Positions 13,343 through 24,506 of a stretch of 64,000 nt of DNA are shown here, in pieces. Origin of the DNA: Tetrahymena thermophila SB210 (Eukaryota > Ciliophora > Oligohymenophorea > Hymenostomatida > Tetrahymenidae); NCBI RefSeq assembly GCF_000189635.1, contig NW_002476030.1, positions 71,165-135,164 of the forward strand, given 5' to 3'. The position numbers and the translations under genes are program-made. The notes beneath the pieces were generated by a model that was not told where the DNA came from, ran no database searches, and saw only the letters and a list, made by a program, of their open reading frames with translations. Each line of letters opens with the position of its first letter. Positions within the stretch are counted from its first letter, which is position 1.

Positions 13343-15863
13343 ATGTTTGATTAATTGGACATATTTGCGAGCTAAATTTTCCTTAGATTTAATAAATAGG
13401 CAACCTACAAAACAAGATTAGGTTCTTATGTTTCTCTTATAATTATATTTTTAATTATATATAAATTGGTTGGTACTATGGTAGATTTAATTTAGAAAAA
13501 CAATCCTTAAGTTATCTATAATGATAGATAAGTTGACAATCCTGCAGCTTTTATTGCTAACAGTAAAACATTTCCTATTGCGTTTGGTATGGAAAGACCT
13601 ATTGACTTTACACATTTTATAGATGAAAGCATTTATACAGTTTCTGCTTTTTGGAAGCATAAAATTTAGATTTATGATGAGACTGCTAAGTAGTATGTAG
13701 CTGTTTGGGATTAAAAAAGTGTAGATATCAAACCATGTACATTAGATAATTTCTAAAATCCAGACAACTAAAAATATTATCTTAGTCTTAATTATACTGA
13801 TATGTACTGTCTTCCTCCTGATTTAGATTTGACAATTTAAGGAGATTTTCCCTCACCTGAGTATTCAGAAATTGAATTAATTGTGAAAAAATGTACTTAA
13901 AATTGCTAGCCTTAAGAAATACTGGACTAGTTTTTACTGAAATCTAATTTTGGAATTTAAATGTCAGACTCTTACGTAGATCCCTCTATCCCTGATAATC
14001 CTTTCAAGATCTATTCTAGAGATATGTTTTGGTCAACAAGTACTTAACTTCCAAAGGATGTTTTTGTTTACATCAGAAATAACTATGTTTACAGTGATTT
14101 TGGATTGCTATTTTCTGATGTTAAAACGCAGGTATTCCCTTCATATAGCTTTTACTAAACCTATGTAATTGAAAATTAATTATTTAAACAATTTTTTAAG
14201 ATAGAGTATAAATTATTTATTTATTGTTTTGTAATTGAAATAGGAATTTCCTCCCTCATTTTAAGATTACTTTTTAAGTATTCATTTCAGATTCGAAACT
14301 CAAAAAGAAGGAGTTTATAAAAGAAGCTACTAGAAATTCAGCTAGATGATATCTGAAATTGGTGGGTATATTCAAAGTTTTCTAGCAATTGGTTATTTAA
14401 TTTGTAGAAAAGCATCATAAGTAAAGTTAGATATTGATTTAATAAGTAGGGCTTTCAAATTTCAAGAAAGCACTTAAAATGAAGAGTAGTAATAAATATA
14501 AAAAGAAAAGAAAGAATAAATTGAAAAAGCAGAACTAATTGATAGAAAAAAAATAAAAATTTCATAGAAGAAATAATTAAATGATAAAAAGCATAAAAAA
14601 AAAGAGAAAGAAAAAACTTTTAACACTGAAGAATATTAGCAAAAGTAGGATGAATAAAACTCTAATTTTTTTCAATCTGCAAATTTATATAATCATAGTT
14701 AAAAAATCAATAATTATCAATAAGCATTTAAAAACTCCTAAATTATTGATAATAATGGTCAAATTTAACATTCCAATGAAATTTGTTATAATTTAAATAA
14801 ATAAGATGTGGTTTTATAATAAAAAGAAAGCAAATAAAAAAATTCACTTAATATTTCTAATTTAATAATGAGTTATTTTTAAGATTAAGCAGGTTTAAAA
14901 GAAGTAGAAATTGTAAATTCCAATGAGGATTTTAAATTTCAAAAACAAAAAAGATAGAGCTTTTCATAAAAAATCAAAAAGTAAAAATGTGTTGAGGAAA
15001 CTTTTTAAAATTATTTTGACAGTTAAATGAATAATTTTCGAATTAGCGCTTGGGAATACTTAAAGTCATAACTTTTTTGCTATTTTAGTAAATTTTACAA
15101 TAACAGAAAAAAAATAATCAATTACACTAAAGAAAAGCTCTATAATTACATAGATTTATTCAATATAATTAATAAATTAAATGAAATAGAGAAGTTAAAA
15201 AGACTTATTTTGGACGAGGATCAGTTGAAATTATTTGATTACCTCCCGAAACCAACAATTTCAGCCGATATAATTTCAAAATCACATTTTGAATAAAAAA
15301 GAAAAGAAGTTGATTTACTTTACTAAGACTAACGATCAGAGTTGTAAAAGGCATCTGATAGCTTTTAGGCCTATTATAATTTAGTTTAAAAATGTGAATT
15401 AACAACTTTAGATCAAAAATTAATTCATTAAATAGATCCTGATCTAAAAAAAATATTTTAAGATATTAGTAAAAAATAAGATTTTTAGACAAACTAATTT
15501 AATTCCGAAGATAATAAATAAACAGAAGTATCCCCATAAATAAGATAGTCTATCTACTTTAATAACTAAAACTCAGTAAATAGGATTTAGAAGGAAAAAA
15601 ATACTTTTAAAATTGAACTAATTTCTGAACAAGGAACACCAGCTAGCAGCAATAATAGAAGAAATTCGATTCTAAACTAATTTAGAAAATTTGATGAAAT
15701 AAAAGAACCAATTAAAAGCGAAGATATCCTCACCTAATTATTTACTACCAGATCTTAAGGCAATTAAAATGAGGAAAGCCATCTAAATGAATTTTAATAT
15801 AAAAATGATTAATAGAAACCTAATGCTTTTAGAAGTAGGTTAAATTAATTATCATAGTTATGA
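13343..15863 (+). CDS. Two-TM ciliate membrane protein with long Q/K-rich tail
   Basis: Exons 13343-14164 and 14244-15863, with a 79-nt intron, give 813 aa. One hydrophobic helix lies at about residues 28-45 (LGSYVSLIIIFLIIYKLVG). It is followed by a Cys-containing, probably extracytoplasmic region with CLPPDLDLTIQGDF. The second helix (about 309-328) follows the ISEIGGYIQSFLAIGYLICRK motif. The order short N-tail, TM, 250-residue domain, a Y-rich segment, IGG, TM recurs in a large family annotated in ciliates only as putative transmembrane proteins. The remaining ~480 residues form a charged Q/K/N-rich tail without a recognised domain. Function unknown. An alternative donor at the preceding CAG/GTATTC would remove about 11 residues before the intron. 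Confidence 0.82.
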
Positions 15864-16168
15864 GATAAATATATATTCAGTTTATTTACTAAAATTTAAT
15901 TATTTATTATATAATTAATACATGTTTTATCATAAAAATAACTTTCCATAAATTAATAAAATATTTTTGTTTTAATTATAATTAAAATGTAATTTATTTA
16001 GGCTTTTGTTTATATTTTTTTTCTTAAAAATCTTGAGGTATATTTAATCTAAGTAATAAAATAATATTTAAAAATATTTGATTGGCTGAATTTATTATTT
16101 TAATATTATGAGAAAGCAAATAAAGTTTTTAATGCTTTTATATCCAATGAAAAATTAATTTATATTTT
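15864..16168. other. Intergenic spacer
   Basis: Short AT-rich gap between two same-strand membrane-protein genes. An in-frame TGA just upstream of ATG 16169 supports the next gene's start. Nothing else is visible. Confidence 0.6.
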
Positions 16169-17481
16169 ATGAACAGGTTTCTTTTAATTTATTTGATGAA
16201 AGCAAAATATTTTGAATTCCAACAAAAACAAATAATTAATTCTAGATAAAGTATTTTTAATTCACAAAGATATTAATTTAGTAAAAGTAAATTTGTTTAC
16301 TTCAAAAAATTGTATAAGAAGGAAGTATTTATTTCTATTTCGAATCAAGAAAAATTAGAGTTTGTTTAACTAAAATTTAAAATATTGCTTAAACCTCTTA
16401 ATATTTTAAGATGAGGAACAAATTGAAATAATAGCTATAAAATAACAGCGGATTAATTTAAGCTAAAATATTGATTGTGCATTTTCTTTCTAACATTATT
16501 TTGTAATACAAGATAATCTAATTGTAACCTAATAAAATCGCAATGATGATGCTGATTATGACATTTCCTATGATATTTTGTTTAATATTTAATTATTTAT
16601 ACTCAGAATCACTAAAACTCAGCTTAGTTGGGAGTCTTTTTCTTTTTATTCATCTGGATTTATATGCAATAATTTCTACTTTTCCAGAAATACTTGAAAT
16701 TATCTGCTTAATTGGATCTAAATATTTTTATTTATAAAACTCAATGCTTTTTTTAAAAGAGGTTTATTTAGCTGGAATATATATTGGACTATGGTTAAAT
16801 AATTCAAAGTAATCTGATAGCAACTACACTGTGGTATCGATAATGCTAGTAAGCTTCTTGACTTTCATAATACAACAATATTATATATTTATTAAATGCT
16901 AAACATTAGATATTCGTTCATTTAAATAGCTACAGAAATTAGTAGAATTAGATAACAAACAAATGTTTAGTAAGATATATAAGCATGTAAAAAAAGTATT
17001 AATTTATATCTAAAATGAAGATAGCAGAATTCTTCTAACATAAGCTTTTTTATATAATTTTGGAAACTGTGAAATATTTTCACCTAAATTTGCAAGAGTG
17101 TGTATCAATGGAAAAAATTCTTATTAAAGATTATGGATAACAGATAGTGAAGTGGAAAAGATATTTAGTTCATGCATTATCAAAAGACAGATTTCACCTT
17201 TGATCAAAGATATTGTATTATCTTAGAATAAGCAACAAGCATACAAAACAGCCTAAGCATTGACCAAAAGTGGAAATTTTATACACTTTTATAACTAAAT
17301 AATTTATTATCAGCTTAATAATGATAACGACCAATAGAATGTATATAATTACACTCAAACATATTTTTAAGTTGTTAAATAATTTGAACAAAAAAATCTC
17401 AGCTTTACTGCTTTTTACAAACACATTTTTAATTACTTAATAACAAATCCATAATTAGTCTTGTATGATTTATATGATTGA
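16169..17481 (+). CDS. Unrecognised multi-pass membrane protein
   Basis: Exons 16169-16363 and 16411-17481, with a 47-nt phase-0 intron GTTTAA...AAG, give 421 aa. The intron explains a frame change: the upstream frame reads well up to LEF and then hits TGA, and the downstream frame opens at ATG 16411. Hydrophobic segments include AKILIVHFLSNIIL, MMMLIMTFPMIFCLIFNYLY, a LSLVGSLFLFIHLDLYAII block and VVSIMLVSFLTFIIQQYYIF. The C-terminal half (about residues 225-421) is hydrophilic. I recognise no family motif, pore signature or catalytic residues. It could be a degenerate relative of ciliate channel or sensor proteins, but nothing in the sequence proves that. The start is supported by a TGA 11 codons upstream in frame. 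Confidence 0.7.
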
Positions 17482-17853
17482 ATTAAATTATTAATGCTAA
17501 AAAAGATCATTTTAAACAATAAAATTTAACGCCTTTATTAGTTAATATCTTATTTATTAAAACTTAAATCTTTAAACTTTATTAATTTCATTAAAATAAA
17601 TATAAAAAAATAAATTATTTAATTATTATTTTTATTTTTTAAATATTACAAATATTGAAAGAATTAAATTTATTTTTTTAATTTAAACTGAGAATTTCTT
17701 TAGAAATTATATTAATCTGCGATTTATGAAAATATTAGTTTTAATAAGGTAATATATATATATATATATGTGGTTATATCATTTTTTATATAATTCAAAA
17801 TTTAAGATTATTTACAAATTAAAATAATTATTTTTTTTTTAGATTTACTTAAT
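17482..17853. other. Convergent 3' intergenic region with (TA)n
   Basis: This gap separates the 3' ends of a plus-strand and a minus-strand gene. It contains an 18-nt alternating (AT)n run at 17752-17769. No gene is visible; it presumably carries both polyadenylation regions. Confidence 0.6.
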
Positions 17854-19089
17854 TCAATTTTTATGATTTATTTATGAAAGTTATTCTAGCTTTCTAGGTG
17901 AAATGTTTGGTTTTCTCTAGAAAAAGTATTACTTTGTATTTTATTCTGCAGTAGAAAGCCTAGATTAGTTGGTTTATGGACTTTGATTATATGATAAATA
18001 TGGATTATTAAGTGTTATAGTAGGTTATATTTTATATTGTTATTGAAAATTAGAGTTTATTTAATATTGTAATGAATTTTGCATTGCTTTTTAGTTTTTT
18101 GTTTTATTTTCTTCAGCGATTGAAAGACTTCTTTACTTATTTTATCTTTCTCTTTGAGAGTTTTATCTCAGACTTTCAAATCTATTAATATCTTCGAGCT
18201 ATCTGTCAAATATTTTCTTCTTAGCATTTTGCTAATCTTTTAATGTCTTTGTGTCTTTATTGTTAAATGGTTAAGTCCAAAACTTTTAGAGATATTGCTG
18301 TTGGTTATTTTCAAGAAATTACTTTATCTTTTCCTTTCTTTCTTTTTCTATTTAAATATCCCTAAAAGTATCTAAATTAATCTAGTTTCCATTAATTTAT
18401 CTTTCAGTATTAGAATTTTATTAGCAATTCCCATCTTAAAATGCCATATTTATTCTTATTTTTTCATTAGTCAAAACATTAGACTCTATAGATTTTTAGG
18501 ATTCATTATCAATCTTTGAATTACGATCTGCTTTAGGTTGAGCTGTTTTCATCCCAGAAAGAGGCTATATTTAAGTACTGCCATTGAACCCGGTGAGAGA
18601 GGTACCAAAAATAGAATGCTACTCAAATAAAACTGGTGTATGGTGCATATGAGCCAATTTTTTAATTTAGTCCCATGGATTACAGTATTAATCTATTCTC
18701 ATTTTTCGACAATTTAAACTTCTATGCAACTTTGGTAAATAACTTAGCTTAACTATATTTTTTTCATTCATATATTCTACATTCTTTGATTCATTAATCA
18801 TTAAACTAGGAATTTCTTAGAAATTTTTTGGTGAAGGTGAATTGTTAAACGGATGACTAATATTGCTTTCTCTCATTTGCTATTTATATCTGGTTACTGA
18901 TAAAGGAGAGTAAACCTACTTAATTTCTATCAAGGTTTAATCTAAATTAAGCTTATTTATCTAAGGATTTTGCTTCAGTATGTTTGGGCTACACCTATTA
19001 GACTCATGGGAAGATTTAATCCTCATATTCCTTTTGGCGAAATGCTCATCTATTTCTTAATTTCCCTTTATTGTACTATCATCTATCAT
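17854..19089 (-). CDS. Unknown Q/N-rich protein, only minus-strand gene
   Basis: Single-exon gene of 411 aa on the minus strand, from ATG (complement of 19087-19089) to TGA (complement of 17854-17856), with no internal TGA. The strand shows a clear purine bias, unlike its neighbours read on plus. The N-terminal third is Ser/Asn-rich with CNPWDQIKKLAHMHHTP (about residue 140) and GTSLTGFNG. A strongly charged, probably helical segment (IEKERKEKIKQFLE ... DRQLEDINRFESLR) lies at about residues 245-330, followed by a Q/N-rich tail. There are no membrane segments and I recognise no domain. The coding call rests on the 1.2-kb open frame and codon texture. Confidence 0.75.
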
Positions 19090-19900
19090 TTTTAAAACAA
19101 ATTTTGAAAAAAGTTAAATATTTAATTAAATTGAATATAAAAAAAATATTGATTTATAAGAAGAAATACAATAACAAGTAATCACCTAAAATTATATCAA
19201 ATATCAATATTTTATTATTAAATTTCAAACGTATTGATTTTGTAAACAAAAGAATTTGATTTTGACCACTAATTAATTAATTTAATATTTAGCGTAAATT
19301 CTTTTTTTATAATTTTTGTATTGTAAATTGAATCCATATATTTTTATTATATGAATATTTTTTATTGTTTTTTTAATGCTTTTTGTAATTTTATTCCTTT
19401 TTACAAATTAATTTTTTTAAATCTGTATCAAAATACTATAAAAAAGTAACTTTAAAATGAATTTGTTAACAATTTTAGCTATCTTTAATTAATTTAATTA
19501 AAATATTTTATTTTATTTTTATTTGTATTTATTTAAAAGCATAAACTTGAATCTTAGACATTAAAGAATAAAAAAATAAAAAATTCAACATAAAAATAAT
19601 TTGTAATTTAATAAAATAATGGAATAATTTATTTTTTCAAATTGGGTCGTAGTGAAATATATATATGTAATAATTAATTGGAGATAATCTAATCTTAAAG
19701 CATAAAAGTAGTTAAAATAAAGTTATAATAGCAAACATTTTATATGCAATATTATACCTATACTTTTATATTGTGGATAAACACTAATTGAATTAAATTT
19801 ATTAGATAATTTCAAGCAAGCATTCTTTCACTTAAAACTTAATATTAATATTAATAAAAAAGGAGATTATTTATTTCTACTTAATAAAAAGTAATTAGTT
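19090..19900. other. Divergent intergenic region
   Basis: About 0.8 kb between the start of the minus-strand gene and the start of channel A, so it should hold both promoters. It is very AT-rich with no further exon. The run TTAATATTAATATTAATA near 19843-19857 is a simple repeat. Confidence 0.6.
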
Positions 19901-22900
19901 ATGTCTTAAAAATCGTTTATTTCATACAAGAATAACTCGAGCTATAGAAACTAAATTTAAATTAATGAAGAAGTAAGTTGTATTTATTGACAATCTATCA
20001 TGTTTTATTCCTTATTTTTTCTTAGGATCATAAATAATTTTTGAAGTTTCCATTTAAATAAAACGATTCTGTAGTAGAATCAGGAGCTTCTTTATACACA
20101 AGTAAAAGAGATTTATCTGGGAAATGCGATACCACTACTCTAGAATGTGCTTAAAATAAAACAATTTTAGAAGCCTTAAACGAAGCTGAAAAAGAAATGG
20201 AAAACGAAAACAAATTATTTAAAAAGAAAGAAAATAGCTTTTAGTTACGTTAAATGTAAAGAACCAAACAAACTATTATTCAATCAAATAAAATGTAATA
20301 ATAATAATAACAATAACAATAAGAATAGAACCTTTCAAACACTTTAATTAATATCGAAGAGGTAGAATCTAAAGTAGTGCCAATCAGACTGATGAAGGTT
20401 CTTAAGCTTTTAGTGAATATATAGCATTTTTTTAGGATTCTTTCAATGAATGCGAGAATTTTTAACAGACTTACATAGAACTAGCACTATCTTATTGGGG
20501 ATGTTGCAAGCATTTACTCTAAGAATTCAAACCTAACGAGTGGAAATAATATTTTTTATCTTGCATGCAACTTTTTATATTACATGATAAGGCTCGCTTA
20601 GAATTTAAATATTCAAGTTTTCAACCCTTCAAATGTTCTTATTAAAGTTTGGGATAGCGTATAATCTGTGATAATTTTATTCACCACCTTTCTTTTAAAC
20701 TTAGAGCTTTTTTTCTAAATGGATATAACAAATTTTTAACCTCTCTTTTAAATTTTATTGATCGCCTCTATTATTGATATTTTTGTGGAATTGAATACTG
20801 GAGTTCTTTAAAAAGGAGATATTATTTATAATAGAAATTTCATATTTTAGTCTTACATGAAAAATACATTCTTTTTAAATGTAATTGGTAATATTCCTTT
20901 ATTTTTTATTATTTCCAAAGTAGAAATAAGTACAAATATGCGAATTCTATTCAATATTTTATATATTTCTAAGTGGGTTAAAATTTCAAAGGTGTTAAAA
21001 TAGATAACTTTCTACGTAAGCTATGAAAAAGACCATAAAAATCTTTTCGATCTATTAAAGCTTCTAGTTTTTGTAATTGGAATTTGCCATATTTTTTGTC
21101 TATTTTGGCATGGTTTATGCATATTTGAAATTAATAATGGATACTCAAATAATTGGATTACAAGTAAAAATCTTATTGATGCTACTATATATGAAAGGTA
21201 TATTTACTCATTCTACTTCTTGGCTGTTACTATGGCTACTGTAGGATATGGAGATATTACTCCTTAAAACAGCGTCGAAGTATTATTTACAACAATCACC
21301 ATTTTTGTTACTTGTGTTGTGTATGCTTTTAGTTTAAACACAATTGGTGGCATAATAGAAAACATAGAAAAAAAGGATAAAAAATATAAAGAAAATTTAT
21401 AAATAATTCATGGGTTAATGAGGGAAGAGGAAGTCTCAAGAGAACTTAAGATAGAAGTTTCAAATTACATAGAATATCTTTATAAGGTAATCATTATATT
21501 TATTACGCAGCTTTAATTTCTTTAGGTGTTTATTTAATTAATTTATTCTTTGTTCTTAAATTTTCTTAGAATTTTGGATTAAATGCATTTGCATTTTATT
21601 AAGCTAGCTAAAAACGTGAAGAAAAACAAAAATTTAAATTAATAAAACTTGTTACCCTGCTTTAACTGGAACAAAATTCGTTCCCAATCACCCATCAGAT
21701 TTTATTAAAATTATTACTTCTATTTAATTTTATCAATCCCAAAAACATTTTCATGTCTTAGGAATCAAATGAAATAAGAAAGAAACAGGAAAAATTAATA
21801 ATTGAAAAACTCTCGACAAAGTTAAGAAATGATCTTGTTTTAGAAATATAGGGAAAATACCTCAACAATATTCCTTTATTCAAGCATATAAAGGAGAAAG
21901 ATAAAATAGCAAAGATAATGGAAGAGCAGCTTTACTCACCAGGTGAGATGATATTTCACTAAGGAGATTAAGATGATAACTCGCTTTATTACATAGTAAA
22001 AGGGAGTGTTTCGATAATATTTAATCCAACAAGCAATCAAAATAGAGAAGCAAAATAAATTCACCTTATAAAAAAGAAAGAATATTTTGGAGAGATTTCG
22101 TTTATTAATGGAAATCCAAGAACTTTTTCAGCAAAAGCTGCAGATTTTTGTAGAATATATAAAATCAACCGATAATAATTTATCTAAGTCATTTAAGAAA
22201 ACGACTAAGATTTTGAGAATTTCCAAATGATTAAGGAAGCATTTTAACTAAATAAAAATTATAAATTTTGTTCTATATTTTGTTCCATTTGCAAATCTGG
22301 TAATCATTTCTCAATGGAATGCCCTCGCACTCACTTGACATTAACAAGGTAAATTATAATCTCAAGGTATAACAGCTATTCTCCATAAGAAAGATCAAAA
22401 TTTAAAAGAAGAAAATTTAAATTAAATTACTTATCAAAAATCGAGTAAGGCTATTTTTTTTATATAAATACTAAAATTAATTATTGTAAAATTATTTTTT
22501 AAATAAATTAATAAAGAGGACTTCTAACGGCACTTATTGAAATAAACAATTGCGAGTCTTTGTTTGAAATACTTGATTAAATAGAAAATGGATGCAATAA
22601 TTTTGATGACATTCAAGATGAGATGGTCCCTTATAAAGAAAACCAAAAGGAAGAATATCTTAGGAAAATCACATTAAATTAAAATAATTTATCTGTTGAT
22701 AATAATGCGAATAGCCAAGTAGAATTTTAGAAAAAACATTTGGAATATGAAGAATCTCAAGATAAAGTCTGCAATTAACTTTCTAATCAAAATAAAAATA
22801 ATTAAAGTTTTGTTAAATAATTGAGTAAAGGAAATAAATTTGCTGATAAAGTGACTTAATACTAGTAATAATAAATGAAAAAATCATTTTTATACTAAGC

Positions 22901-23888
22901 TAGCTAATACCAAGTGATACCTGAAAACATGAATGGGGAGAATTCATAAGAAAAAAAAGTGTCTTTCTAAAATTTTTAAGAGTAAATTCCATCCTCTACT
23001 TCATCTTCTGATGAAGAAGGTACTATCTTTTCCAGTATAAAAAAAAAAAATAGTAAAGAAAATATAGATTTAATAAGTCAAAAGAAACCCCTAGAAGAAG
23101 ATTAACAGATTTTAACAATTGACAAATTTAATAATGAAAATCTTTCTTAAAAAAAGAATTCTGTTATTAGTCAAAAAAGAGATTCAAATAATTTTAATTT
23201 AATTTAATCAAAGTCTTTTAATCAATAAATTTCTACTTAAATGAATGAAGTTTCTAATTAATCCATTATTAGTGACTTGAAAAATATTAATATAAATTTA
23301 AATGATAGGCAGAAAATAAATAATAACAAACAGTTAAATTATATAATTAAATCTCGAAGAACTCTTAGAGGAACACAAGATAATAACTTTTTAGAAAATA
23401 TATTGAACTAAATTTCGAATATACCTACTATTTAAGTAGAAGAATAAAAGGAGAAGAATTAGACAATTAATATTGATTTTTAAAGAAAGCTTTCGAAATT
23501 ATCTCAAAGCGCTAATAATAAGAGATTAAGCTTATTAAGTTAATCGTAGTTAGTCTTAAACAATAATCAACATTCTTTTTCTTAATTAGAATAGATTAAT
23601 GAAGCAAACTTATAAAGAATTGGAAAAAGACCAAATGATATAATAGAATCTTCTGATTAAGTGAATTATCAAATGCTTTAAATTTTTGACAAAGCTAAAG
23701 TATTTAAATATTACTTACCTCATTTTAATTACCCTGAGATTGTTTAAAAATGGATCATTTTTTAAACAAAGAGATTGAAAATGACATCAAACTTCGTTGG
23801 AATAGCTTAAAAAAAGAAAAGATTTATGGGCAAAAGAAAATAGAGCAAAAGTTAAAATTATATTTAAACAAGATAAACTGAGGTATGA
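19901..23888 (+). CDS. K+ channel A: 6TM, cNMP-binding domain, zinc knuckle
   Basis: Exons 19901-19972, 20026-21486, 21762-22444 and 22517-23888 give 1195 aa. It is a plasma- or ciliary-membrane potassium channel subunit of the CNG/HCN/EAG superfamily, presumably tetrameric. After a ~150-residue N-terminus come S1-S3, then S4 with lysines every third position (K340, K343, K346, K349), S5 (ICHIFCLFWHGL), the K+ selectivity filter TVGYGD (429-434), S6, and a C-linker with KLRNDLVLEIQGKYL. The cyclic-nucleotide-binding domain (about 565-670) keeps FGE (620-622) and the Arg of NPRTF. Directly after it is a CCHC zinc knuckle, C685-X2-C688-X4-H693-X4-C698. The tail is Q/N/S-rich with an acidic Ser cluster (SSTSSSDEE) and ends in a motif shared with B-D. 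First of four tandem copies. Confidence 0.95.
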
Positions 23889-24506
23889 ATTAAACCAATA
23901 AATAAAGAGAAAATATATTTTATTATGAAAATATTTGAATCTATACCTTAAGCTTACAATTAAAAATAAATTCAAAATAATTATAATTTCATTCAATAAA
24001 GTATATTTATTCACTTTAATTAAAATTATATTTTACAAAAATTTAACTTCTTACTGCCACAAAATGAATGAAAATGATAAATTGAATGTAATTATATATT
24101 TTATACTGTGAGGCCTCTAAATTTATAGATTTATTACAGTTATTGCTTGATATGAAATTTATGTTTTTATTTAATTCATAGAAAATTTTTGTCAAAAATG
24201 CTTAATTTTAATAATTTAACCAATTTATGGTATATTTTCAATCAATTATTTTCATTAGATTCAATAAATAGGAAAGGAACTAATGATTATTTAATAATAT
24301 GAAAAAAATAAGATTGTCATAATATTAATATTTGAATTAGTAATATGCAATTTTATATATATTCTTTTTGTTGTGAAACAACAATAATTTAATAAAATTT
24401 TATAGATAATTAAAAGCATAATTTCAAAAGAGCTTTAAATAAATAGTTAATTAAAAAACAATAAGAAGAAAACCTTTCATTTGATCTTATTAATTAATTA
24501 TAAAAC
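23889..24506. other. Spacer between channels A and B
   Basis: About 0.6 kb of AT-rich DNA holding the 3' region of channel A and the upstream region of channel B. No exon or RNA gene is visible. Confidence 0.6.

Noticed and set aside
14581-14796. Plus-strand lysine-rich ORF
   Set aside because: It is out of frame inside exon 2 of the two-TM membrane protein, whose frame is continuous for 540 codons here.
13343-15863. Reading the two-TM protein without an intron
   Set aside because: The continuous frame from 14165 reaches TGA near 14350 and loses the FRFETQKEG and ISEIGGY motifs, which are in the other frame.
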